Assembly (NCBI GenBank): GCA_947468255.1
Contig: CANIMM010000118.1
Coordinates: 1-8,831 of the forward strand
Origin: Chitinophagaceae bacterium
GTDB taxonomy: Bacteria; Bacteroidota; Bacteroidia; Chitinophagales; Chitinophagaceae
Length of the DNA: 8,831 nt
Reading direction: 5' to 3'
The position numbers were made by a program, and so were the translations under genes. Below the pieces are notes generated by a model, which had not been told where the DNA came from, did no database searches, and saw nothing but the letters and a program-made list of their open reading frames with translations. How positions within the stretch are numbered: position 1 is the stretch's first letter; every line of letters starts with the position of its first letter. Shown here piece by piece: positions 1 through 7,084 of the stretch.

Positions 1-41
1 TAATCATTTGGTTGATTATCTAGTTGTTCTTTATTGATTCA

Positions 42-53
42 TTTTGATCAAAA
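42..53. other. 12-bp perfect palindrome downstream of the last gene
   Basis: TTTTGATCAAAA reads identically on both strands and lies about 60 bases past the stop codon of the double-SGNH gene. It overlaps a second short palindrome, AAAGCTTT (51-58). A 6-bp inverted repeat, TAATCA (1-6) and TGATTA (13-18) with a 6-base loop, sits at the very edge of the window. No clear GC-rich stem followed by a T-run is visible on the minus strand, so a classical terminator cannot be called. The rest of bases 1-111 shows no gene. Confidence 0.25.
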
Positions 54-111
54 GCTTTATCGAATGGCACTTTTCAACTTTTTGAGGGTCGACTAATTAG
101 CTACCATATCC

Positions 112-1881
112 CTATTTTTCTATTTGACTATCTATGAAGGCTGCAATTTTTTCATAGCCTATGGCATTGGGATGAAGTCCATCTAAAAAAAGAGACTCAA
201 CAATTTTACCTGATTCACTTAAAAACAATTTTCCAGCATCTGCATATTTTGTTTTTTTATCCGAAGGTATTGATGCCATTAACTGGTTCAAAGCGGCAAC
301 CCTATCTTCCATTTTTCTTCTAGGAAGGATACCCATTAATAATATTTTTGACTTTGGCTGTTTTTCATGGATAGCATTCGTTAAAAACCGGAGCCCTTCA
401 ATAATTTCACTATTGCTATTCAGGTCTAAATTATTGGTGCCAATCAGTATTACAATCTGGGTAGGAGAAATATTATCCAACTCCCCATTATATACCCGCC
501 ATAAAACATTTTCTATCCTGTCCCATCCAAAACCTAGGTTTAGAATATTTTTTTTCTCAAAATGTTTATTCCATGAATCGATGCCATTCTTGACAGGAGC
601 TGCGGGTAGCCCTCCCCAGAAATGGGTGATGGAATTGCCTATGAAAATTAATTTGGGCGAGTGAGTTGAATTATAGTTCAACACCTCGCTGTGTCTGGTT
701 TCCCAGTCATAGGTATTTGCATCTCGGCGCTGCGTAATCGGTATTGTGGTACTGCTGCTGCCAACAGACAGGTTAAAAATTGCTCTTATTTTTTTTTCAT
801 ACGCATTTGCATAATTCATCATTCCAATATCGTTAGGATGCACTCCGTCTACCATTGATTCAATATCCTGTTTAATATCTTCTTTAGAAAGTAAGTAGAT
901 ATTTTTTACTCCTACAGTAGTCAAAGAGTCAAATACAATTTTTAAAACTTTGTTCGCATCGGAGTATTGCTTTTTGCTTGCAGGGTTCATTTCTTCATCC
1001 GTATAGCCATCATGCTCAGTCAGTAAAATGGGTATTGCTGGTTTCTTTGCTTTAAGTTGACCAATGGCAGCTACTAACCTTTTGTACAATTCTGCTTCAC
1101 TAGTACCCGGGGCTATCAAATTGGGTAAGCAGTCTAGCACGTATAATTTTGCATCTAGCTCTGTTAGTAGGTCTAGTATCGGGCTGTCGAGTTTTCCACT
1201 CCCTGAAAAACCGAGATTAATCAGTGGCAGATCAAGCTTTCTTGAAAGGATGGAAGACCAAGCTAATCCAGGCCTAGTGGCACATCCTCCCTGTGCAATA
1301 GAAGTGCCGTATACAACAATTGGTCGATCAATACGGGTAGACAATGGTGTAAATTTACTTGTTTTAGGCACGGATATTTCCATCCATTTAACTGAATTAT
1401 ATAGCGGCAGATAAAGGGTGTAGTCTCTATTATTGACATGTTGGTCGTTGGTGACAAGATTCGAAAAATGGTAGGTGATGGTGTCGCCAAAAGAAAAGCG
1501 GCCTGCTGCCCATTGCCATTTACCATCAATATTTTTGGAATACAAATCTATCCCGCTTACTCCAGTTGCGGGCATATGCGGCATTTGTAAACTATTGCCG
1601 ACGATATATCGGATAATGATTTCATCGGCATTGGTTCTGAATCGCAACTGCAGCCCAGCAGTATGGGAAGCTAATGTCCAAATTCCTTCAGTTACGGATT
1701 TTTCAGCCCTTGCAGGAAGTCGGTCATAAAAATTTTTTACTTCACCAGGCCAGCCCTGACCTTCTAGCACCTTAGATGAATGGGTTGCCGGGTTCCATTG
1801 GATATATTCTTTTGAAGACTGTGCGTCTGCAAAATGAAATATTACAATAGCTATAAAGCTGTAAAATGCTTTAAGGTTCAT
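112..1881 (-). CDS. Exported GxDLY / double SGNH-hydrolase fusion protein (putative carbohydrate esterase)
   Basis: This 589-residue protein probably removes acyl groups from a glycan in the periplasm or outside the cell. Residues 1-20 form a signal peptide ending in A-D-A before Gln21. Residues about 25-180 resemble the beta-sandwich that precedes SGNH hydrolases and carry the name-giving GxDLY motif (GIDLY, 110-114). The first SGNH domain (about 185-370) has nucleophile Ser194 in YGTSIAQGG, a glycine block at GFSGSG (224-229), DCLPN (250-254) in place of the usual GxND block, and Asp345/His348 in DGVHPN. The second SGNH domain (about 408-589) has Ser417 in IGNSIT, GTNN (481-484) and Asp567/His570 in DGLHPN, and resembles the PAF-acetylhydrolase-like branch. 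Both triads look intact. The gene follows the triple-hydrolase gene by 66 bases with no obvious promoter between them, so cotranscription is likely. Family membership is firm, but the substrate is unknown; de-O-acetylation is an inference. Confidence 0.9.
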   Translation of the reverse strand: MNLKAFYSFIAIVIFHFADAQSSKEYIQWNPATHSSKVLEGQGWPGEVKNFYDRLPARAEKSVTEGIWTLASHTAGLQLRFRTNADEIIIRYIVGNSLQMPHMPATGVSGIDLYSKNIDGKWQWAAGRFSFGDTITYHFSNLVTNDQHVNNRDYTLYLPLYNSVKWMEISVPKTSKFTPLSTRIDRPIVVYGTSIAQGGCATRPGLAWSSILSRKLDLPLINLGFSGSGKLDSPILDLLTELDAKLYVLDCLPNLIAPGTSEAELYKRLVAAIGQLKAKKPAIPILLTEHDGYTDEEMNPASKKQYSDANKVLKIVFDSLTTVGVKNIYLLSKEDIKQDIESMVDGVHPNDIGMMNYANAYEKKIRAIFNLSVGSSSTTIPITQRRDANTYDWETRHSEVLNYNSTHSPKLIFIGNSITHFWGGLPAAPVKNGIDSWNKHFEKKNILNLGFGWDRIENVLWRVYNGELDNISPTQIVILIGTNNLDLNSNSEIIEGLRFLTNAIHEKQPKSKILLMGILPRRKMEDRVAALNQLMASIPSDKKTKYADAGKLFLSESGKIVESLFLDGLHPNAIGYEKIAAFIDSQIEK

Positions 1882-1947
1882 ATATCTTGGTTTGCTGAGT
1901 TATTAAACAGATTGCTAATCGGTATAGCTATTTTTAAAATCGAATTT

Positions 1948-4059
1948 TTATTTGCTAAGTATTTTTTCAATCAATGGTTGTAAGGCTAGGGCCCAAATTT
2001 CATATCCTTTTTCAATTAGATGAATGCCGTCACTGGAGCAATAGGCAAGATTCAAATCTCCGTTAGTTTGTATGAATCGGGACGACAATGGAAAGTAAAC
2101 AACTTGTTTTCTGTCATCTTCTTTTTGGATAATGGATTGTACGTTATCATATTTCACCCTAAACATATCCTGCTTTTTTACTCCTGCAGGCAATGGCCCT
2201 ATTAAAATAATTTTAGTAGCAGGCATGTATTTTTTCATCCATACAATAATTTGGTGTATTCCTTGTGCAATTTCTTCGGGAGCGTCATCTGCGAAATTAT
2301 TGACTCCAATGGTCAGAACAGCAATTTTAATTTTTGCTGTAGCGTAATTTCCATGTTGCAACCTCCAAAGGATATGTTGTGTTCTATCGCCCGAAATACC
2401 AGCAGACACCCAGCTGTATTTTTTAAAAACAGAATCAAAAATAGCTTTTCCTGGGGCATGGGTTACCGAAGCTCTATTGCCTGCAATGCCCTGTGTGATG
2501 GAGTTTCCAATAAAGACAATGTCAGTGGAAGCATTGCTAGCAAGCAACTCATTGATCTCATTATTTTGTGTCCACCAATCGGCACCTTCTTTCCAGCCGG
2601 CGCCCGATCTGTATTCTGAACCAGGCGATGCAATTGCAGCAAAGTTTGTTTTTTGGTGAGTAGCATTCAAAATAAAATCGACGATCGGTGTAGGGTTTGC
2701 CAAGCTATGCGGATGGTGACCTACTCCTGGCTTGTGAATTACATTGATATTACCCCCTGCCTTTTTTATGGTAATTTCAAATGGAGTGGTATTTTCATCA
2801 ACAGGTACGGCCTCATCTGCATCACCCACTACATGTAGCATCGGAAATCCTAACGTAGCAATTTTTTGAGCGTTTTTGAGCGGGCTGTTATTAAATACTT
2901 TGGCTTGTTCTTCAGTTAAGGAATAATCCGTTTTGAAAATCTCCCAATCTGCATTGCTTTTTTTGCCTTTACCGAGTCCACCCGGCCAGCTTTTGAGGTC
3001 TAATACAGGGGCGTCTGCGTAGATACAAGCAACCTTTTGTGGATTTACCATTGCCCAATTATAGATATACACACCGCCACGACTCATGCCTTCTAAAGCC
3101 ACTTTTTTTGAAAGGCCCGTTTGATACATATAGTCATAAAATTTATTCCATAAAGCAATAGCTGCTGGATTACCGAACAATTCGGATGCATCACAATACA
3201 CCACATGAAAGCCCCGTTCTAAAAGTGCTCTATCAGTTTGTGGTTCGTGGCCCCAAAAACGCGCCCTCCAAACCCAAGGTAAACCAACTGCTGCTTTTTT
3301 AGGTTTTACTATTTTGCAATTTCGTTGTTGAAAAGTAAAATCGATGCATTCAAAACCATAAAATGAACTTAGTTTTTTTTCTTCTTTGATTTTTTTGAAA
3401 ATATCGAAACCCTTGTTTTCGTTTAATTTCACTAATTCATACAATCTTTTGGCAATAAGGGTAGCGCCTAGTGAAGATGGATGGATTTTATCAGGCATCA
3501 GATCCGATCTATCAATAAATAAGGAGTATAAATTGATGATCTCACAACCTGTTTCAAAAGCTAGCTGCTGAATTCGAGGAATAATTTCTTTTTTAATAAT
3601 GGGGTCAAAAATGGAACTGCTGTCTTCCAGAAAAGAGGGGAGTGGCAGAAGCAGAACGATACGTGGATGTGAGGGCAATGCACGAAAGGATTGAATCAAT
3701 GATGTATAATCGTTGTTGAATTCATTATAAAATGGCCGATTGATTAATTTACTGTCATTGGTTCCCAATTTAATAAAAACAATACTCGGGTTACTTTTCA
3801 ATGCGTTTGAATATTCAGGGGTATTCCAGTAGGGTATATTTCCTTTTTTTAGCAAGGTGGTTCCATTGACTCCAAAATTCATCACTTCGTATTGAGCTCC
3901 CAGCATAGCTTGTAGCTGTGCTGGGTAAGCATTTTTTTCACGATTCACCATTGCAGCTCCATAGGTAATACTATTGCCAATACATGCAATCCGAATTTTT
4001 TGTGCATTTACTGAAATGCTTACAGTGATAAAAAAAAGCAGCAGCAGCCGATTGATCAT
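1948..4059 (-). CDS. Exported triple hydrolase: SGNH - alpha/beta hydrolase - SGNH fusion
   Basis: One uninterrupted 703-residue frame encodes three serine-hydrolase domains behind a signal peptide (residues 1-19, cleavage expected near V-N-A/Q). Domain 1 (about 21-210) is an SGNH hydrolase with Ser30 in IGNSITYG, a glycine block at NFGVNG (61-66), GTND (99-102) and Asp190/His193 in DKIHP. Domain 2 (about 233-468) is an alpha/beta hydrolase with nucleophile Ser326 in GMSRGG, a likely acid Asp415 in GDADEAVP and a likely His448 in GVGHHPH. Domain 3 (about 500-703) is a second SGNH hydrolase with Ser520 in IGNSITQG, Asn587 in GVNN and Asp677/His680 in DGIH. All three triads appear complete. The likely role is esterase or deacylase action on a polysaccharide alongside the GH30 enzyme encoded just upstream. 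GMSRGG resembles the GxSRxG elbow of some carbohydrate esterases, but I cannot assign it to CE15 or another CE family. The substrate is unknown. Confidence 0.9.
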   Translation of the reverse strand: MINRLLLLFFITVSISVNAQKIRIACIGNSITYGAAMVNREKNAYPAQLQAMLGAQYEVMNFGVNGTTLLKKGNIPYWNTPEYSNALKSNPSIVFIKLGTNDSKLINRPFYNEFNNDYTSLIQSFRALPSHPRIVLLLPLPSFLEDSSSIFDPIIKKEIIPRIQQLAFETGCEIINLYSLFIDRSDLMPDKIHPSSLGATLIAKRLYELVKLNENKGFDIFKKIKEEKKLSSFYGFECIDFTFQQRNCKIVKPKKAAVGLPWVWRARFWGHEPQTDRALLERGFHVVYCDASELFGNPAAIALWNKFYDYMYQTGLSKKVALEGMSRGGVYIYNWAMVNPQKVACIYADAPVLDLKSWPGGLGKGKKSNADWEIFKTDYSLTEEQAKVFNNSPLKNAQKIATLGFPMLHVVGDADEAVPVDENTTPFEITIKKAGGNINVIHKPGVGHHPHSLANPTPIVDFILNATHQKTNFAAIASPGSEYRSGAGWKEGADWWTQNNEINELLASNASTDIVFIGNSITQGIAGNRASVTHAPGKAIFDSVFKKYSWVSAGISGDRTQHILWRLQHGNYATAKIKIAVLTIGVNNFADDAPEEIAQGIHQIIVWMKKYMPATKIILIGPLPAGVKKQDMFRVKYDNVQSIIQKEDDRKQVVYFPLSSRFIQTNGDLNLAYCSSDGIHLIEKGYEIWALALQPLIEKILSK

Positions 4060-4108
4060 TTTTAGTTATTTATGTGATTATCTACGTTTGTATTCCTACC
4101 AGAATTTA

Positions 4109-4136
4109 TAAATTTAAAATCTTTGATAGTAACCAA
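4109..4136 (-). promoter_or_regulatory. Possible Bacteroidota-type promoter for the triple-hydrolase gene
   Basis: Read on the minus strand, TTG (4136-4134) is followed after 17 bases by TAAATTTA (4116-4109). This is close to the Bacteroidota sigma pattern TTG - about 19 bases - TAnnTTTG, with the final G replaced by A. It would give a leader of roughly 45 bases before the ATG at 4059. The -7-like element overlaps a 12-bp perfect palindrome, AATTTATAAATT (4103-4114). The region is very AT-rich, so a chance match is quite possible. Confidence 0.3.
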
Positions 4137-4158
4137 AATGCTTTTACCAATTGGTTGA

Positions 4159-5598
4159 TTAGTTTTCTAATTTTATTATAAACGTGCTTAAAGATTGTTT
4201 CAACAGCGAATAGGTCAATAGATGATCTTTTACAGCATTGCTTTCAATTTTTTGACAATTTTCTGAAGCCGATGTCCGGTATAATGCTGGTGATAAACTT
4301 TTCTCAGTAAAATTAGTCAAGTCGATTTTTATTGACTTATCAGACGCTGAAGTATTGAGTAAAGCAATTACAAGTTCTTTTTTCTGTGGATCTAGCGCTG
4401 CCAACACTTGGTCATTTCCAGTTTCGATCATTGTATATCCACGCTTGAAAAACCTAGAAATTTGCATTCTTACATAATAGTTTTTAAGGATTTCGTAGGA
4501 TTGGTCTTTGAAGTTACATACCAGCAATCCCCACTCTCTATTGCCTTCTTCCATTAGTTGCCAGTCAATCCAGGCCGAAGGTTTCATGTAGCGCATATCG
4601 TTGAATAGCTTTTGGGTAAATACTAGGCTGCTTTGCAATTCAATTCCCCCATCAGGTCCTGTTTCAGATACCCATAGCGGCTTTCCGACTTCTGCGGCAA
4701 ATTTGGCAATCGATGTTCTTTCCTCATTCGTTCCGGAATAGGTATGTGTATTTAAATTCAACACTTTATCCAAAACTTTGCCATCTGATTTATAAGCATT
4801 CATAACGGTCAAGAACTGATTTAGATTGGTCTCGTCGGAGGCTGCTAATTGCGTAGGCAGATTCGAATTTTTAAGAAGCGGATATAAAGTTTGGATAACA
4901 TTTATTTGCGATTGCGGCTCAAAGTGGCAGCCTTCTTGCGATCCCTGGAAATACCAATAATGCGAATAGGATTCATTGAAAGGTTCTAATGTCCTAAACA
5001 CCACGCCATACTGATCGTAATAGTGCTTACAAACATCGACTAGGTAATTGCTAAATGCCAGGTAGTTTTTGGGATCTAAATTTTCTTTGGTATTCCCTTC
5101 CAAACCAGCACCGGCTGAGCAACCACTAACGGTCATCCAATAAGGAGCCGAATTGGAAAAAGCTTCGAAGATGGCATCGGAGCGCTTATCTTTTATTTTC
5201 AAAAGGATGTTTCGTTGGGCTTTATCTGCATCCCAATTGTAAGGGGCCGTTGCAGATGCTTTAAATCCTTCCATCTCTGCACGCTTTCCCTTTCCGCTAG
5301 CCATATGACCATTGGCGTGTAAAGGATTATCCCCGCCACCAATATTGTATCGAAAGATATTCATATTGAGTTTGTCGGGGTCGGTAAATAGGTCTACAAG
5401 GGTATTGACTTTTGCTTGATCCCAGCCACCGACCTGTCCAGCCCACCAGCACAAAGAACTTCCCCATCCTTCAATAGTTTGATAGGATTTTCTTGGCTCA
5501 ATGGTGACTAATATTTCAGGCGTACCGGCTTCTGTTTTTTTTGAATTACAATAAGTGGTGGGTACTAAAATAAGCGCTAAAAAAATGATTCTTTTCAT
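4159..5598 (-). CDS. GH30-family glycoside hydrolase (resembles endo-beta-1,6-galactanases)
   Basis: This 479-residue secreted enzyme should hydrolyse beta-glycosidic bonds with retention. The TIM barrel (about 30-370) opens with the GH30-typical stretch EGWGSSLCWWA (43-53). It continues with RYNIGGGD (83-90), SNSAPYWMT (148-156), EPFNES (205-210) carrying the likely acid/base Glu209, the family-typical QEGCHF (221-226), and WVSETG (309-314) carrying the likely nucleophile Glu312. A short beta-sandwich (about 375-477) closes the protein, as usual in GH30. The N-terminus is a signal sequence. Cys17 follows it, but the -1 residue is Tyr, which is a poor lipobox, so periplasmic or lipoprotein localisation is undecided. 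The combined motifs are closest to what I know of beta-1,6-galactanase-like GH30 members. A beta-glucanase or other GH30 activity remains possible. It heads the hydrolase group and is followed by two multi-esterase genes, which suggests joint action on an acylated glycan. Confidence 0.92.
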   Translation of the reverse strand: MKRIIFLALILVPTTYCNSKKTEAGTPEILVTIEPRKSYQTIEGWGSSLCWWAGQVGGWDQAKVNTLVDLFTDPDKLNMNIFRYNIGGGDNPLHANGHMASGKGKRAEMEGFKASATAPYNWDADKAQRNILLKIKDKRSDAIFEAFSNSAPYWMTVSGCSAGAGLEGNTKENLDPKNYLAFSNYLVDVCKHYYDQYGVVFRTLEPFNESYSHYWYFQGSQEGCHFEPQSQINVIQTLYPLLKNSNLPTQLAASDETNLNQFLTVMNAYKSDGKVLDKVLNLNTHTYSGTNEERTSIAKFAAEVGKPLWVSETGPDGGIELQSSLVFTQKLFNDMRYMKPSAWIDWQLMEEGNREWGLLVCNFKDQSYEILKNYYVRMQISRFFKRGYTMIETGNDQVLAALDPQKKELVIALLNTSASDKSIKIDLTNFTEKSLSPALYRTSASENCQKIESNAVKDHLLTYSLLKQSLSTFIIKLEN

Positions 5599-5666
5599 TT
5601 AAAAAAAATAAAATGGGTGGTTATAAAAATCTGTATTGCAAGTTGAATTTTTTTCTTGGTACATTC

Positions 5667-5705
5667 ATTATTTACAGGGCAAATCTCGTTTCACTTGTAA
5701 ATAAT
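5667..5705. promoter_or_regulatory. Inverted repeat with 10-bp perfect arms upstream of the GH30 gene
   Basis: ATTATTTACA (5667-5676) and TGTAAATAAT (5696-5705) are exact reverse complements separated by 19 bases. The element lies 68-107 bases upstream of the GH30 start codon, inside the 163-bp gap that separates the heme-protein operon from the hydrolase genes. The arms are AT-rich and no T-run follows the downstream arm on the minus strand, so a regulator-binding site is as plausible as a terminator. I saw no convincing TAnnTTTG promoter element in this gap. A smaller palindrome, ATATTcAATAT, overlaps the right arm (5704-5714). Confidence 0.35.
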
Positions 5706-5761
5706 ATTCAATATAGCCAACAATTACTGTAGTAGGTAAATTTTTACTGAGGCGCTTCAAA

Positions 5762-7084
5762 CTATTTGGTCACATTCCATTGGTACACTCTTTTTAAACC
5801 GGGCAATTGTTTTAATTTTTCTATCCCTTGCTGAGTTACATTGGTTTCATTTAGATTCAATGCCTCTAGGTGGTGTAAACCTGAAATTGGAATAATAATT
5901 TTATCTGTAAGTGGATTTTTTTCCATCCTCAATTTTTCAAGATTGTTCATCAGGGGTAAAAAATCAAGCTCATTTTCAGTTAATCCATTATTGGAAACAT
6001 TTAACCAGATCACATTTTTTGCGATGCTACGAAGGTTGGACTTTATTGAATTGATTGCAGTGCCGAACCCCGATGGTATAGTAATATCCAACATGACCGG
6101 CTGGTGGAGCATCACTCGAACGTTGACACCTTTATTTCGAAGGCTATCGATTTGTGTGACATTAAAAACGGTTGGGATATCGGGATTGATTTTACTATTT
6201 TCAAGATTAGTAGATTCATTACTAAACGAGGCCCCTGTAAATCCTAAAAAAGCAGCTGCATTTGTTTGAATTGCCTGCGCATTTTTTAATTCAGCTATTT
6301 TTTTTCCTTTTGTTGCCATTCCTTTTTCTATCCACCATTGAATGATTTCGATTTCTGCTTTTGTTAAAGGAGTTTTTCCATCAGCAGGCATGTATTTTTC
6401 ATTAGTGGGGTCTAGTGTAATTCGGTTATACAGTTCGCTTTTATTGAGCATACCGGCAACTACTGCGGGGCGGGTCTTTCCTCCTTTCAATAAGGTTTCT
6501 AGGGTTTGAACGGATAATTGCCCCTTCATTTTACCCTCCCGATGGCATTGCCCACAACGCTGAATCAGTATGGGTTGAACGATATCTTCAAAAAGCATAG
6601 CTTCTTCCACACTACTCGGTTTCTTTCTTTCGCGTTCTTGGATGATTTTTACAGAAAGGTAATCCGATCCATGGGTAAGACTACCTCCTTGGTGTCCGGT
6701 GTAAATCATAATAATAAAAACACCAAGATTAAGAAAAGAGAATAGCCAGCGATTGATTGAAAATATTTTTTTTACAGCATCAAGGGTTAGAAAAAAAAGC
6801 AATCCAGCAGCTACTGCAAGGGCGATGCCTGCAATTTTGTGATTGCTCATTTTTGGTATTTCGTACTCACCACTGAGTGATAATATGTATCCGAAAATAC
6901 ATGACAGCACTGCCGTAACAAAGCCCAAAAACAAAGTGGCTGGAACGGAAGTTTTGAGCTGCTCGAATTTTTTGAAATGCGAAAGCAGTTCAAAAAGTAT
7001 TGCCAGTGCTAAAAAACCGATTGGCAGATGAACAATCAGTGGATGTAGATGTCCAATAAAAGTAGCAATAGTCAACAGCATCAT
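5762..7084 (-). CDS. Membrane c-type cytochrome: DUF2231-like membrane domain, planctomycete-type cytochrome c, LRR tail
   Basis: This 440-residue protein appears to be an inner-membrane heme protein. Four hydrophobic helices (about 15-35, 47-70, 82-101, 112-129) form a DUF2231-like domain beginning with the characteristic HPLIVHLPIGF (14-24). Lysine- and arginine-rich short loops follow helices 1 and 3, so by the positive-inside rule both termini face the periplasm, where heme is attached. A single heme site, CGQCH (177-181), is followed by YMPADGKTPL (231-240), in which Met232 is a likely axial ligand; the spacing fits the cytochrome domain named after planctomycetes (PSCyt1). Residues about 355-435 hold three or so leucine-rich repeats (LNVSNNGL, LRMEKNPL, LNLNETNV). 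The gene starts with ATG-ATG exactly at the base after the upstream TAA, so translation is probably coupled to the propeller gene. Redox partner and substrate are unknown. Confidence 0.88.
   Translation of the reverse strand: MMLLTIATFIGHLHPLIVHLPIGFLALAILFELLSHFKKFEQLKTSVPATLFLGFVTAVLSCIFGYILSLSGEYEIPKMSNHKIAGIALAVAAGLLFFLTLDAVKKIFSINRWLFSFLNLGVFIIMIYTGHQGGSLTHGSDYLSVKIIQERERKKPSSVEEAMLFEDIVQPILIQRCGQCHREGKMKGQLSVQTLETLLKGGKTRPAVVAGMLNKSELYNRITLDPTNEKYMPADGKTPLTKAEIEIIQWWIEKGMATKGKKIAELKNAQAIQTNAAAFLGFTGASFSNESTNLENSKINPDIPTVFNVTQIDSLRNKGVNVRVMLHQPVMLDITIPSGFGTAINSIKSNLRSIAKNVIWLNVSNNGLTENELDFLPLMNNLEKLRMEKNPLTDKIIIPISGLHHLEALNLNETNVTQQGIEKLKQLPGLKRVYQWNVTK

Noticed and set aside
413..664. 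Plus-strand open frame of 83 codons
   Set aside because: It lies entirely inside the double-SGNH gene on the other strand, has no recognisable domain, and its peptide is low in conserved motifs; the minus-strand frame has complete catalytic motifs here.
2251..2619. Plus-strand open frame of 122 codons
   Set aside because: It overlaps the third domain of the triple hydrolase, whose Ser520 and oxyanion motifs are on the opposite strand.
3368..3410. A- and T-runs near the junction of domains 1 and 2 of the triple hydrolase as evidence of a frameshift or of two separate genes
   Set aside because: The minus frame reads through without a stop, the linker is lysine-rich as expected from A-runs, and both flanking domains are complete.
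8..4161. Direct repeat TTGGTTGATTA at 8-18 and 4151-4161 as a mobile-element or recombination scar
   Set aside because: Only 11 bases match, similarity stops at both sides, and there is no transposase or terminal repeat between the copies.
5841..6269. Plus-strand open frame of 142 codons, the longest on that strand
   Set aside because: It is antisense to the LRR part of the cytochrome gene, whose repeat pattern is clear in the minus frame; the plus-strand product shows no domain or credible start region.
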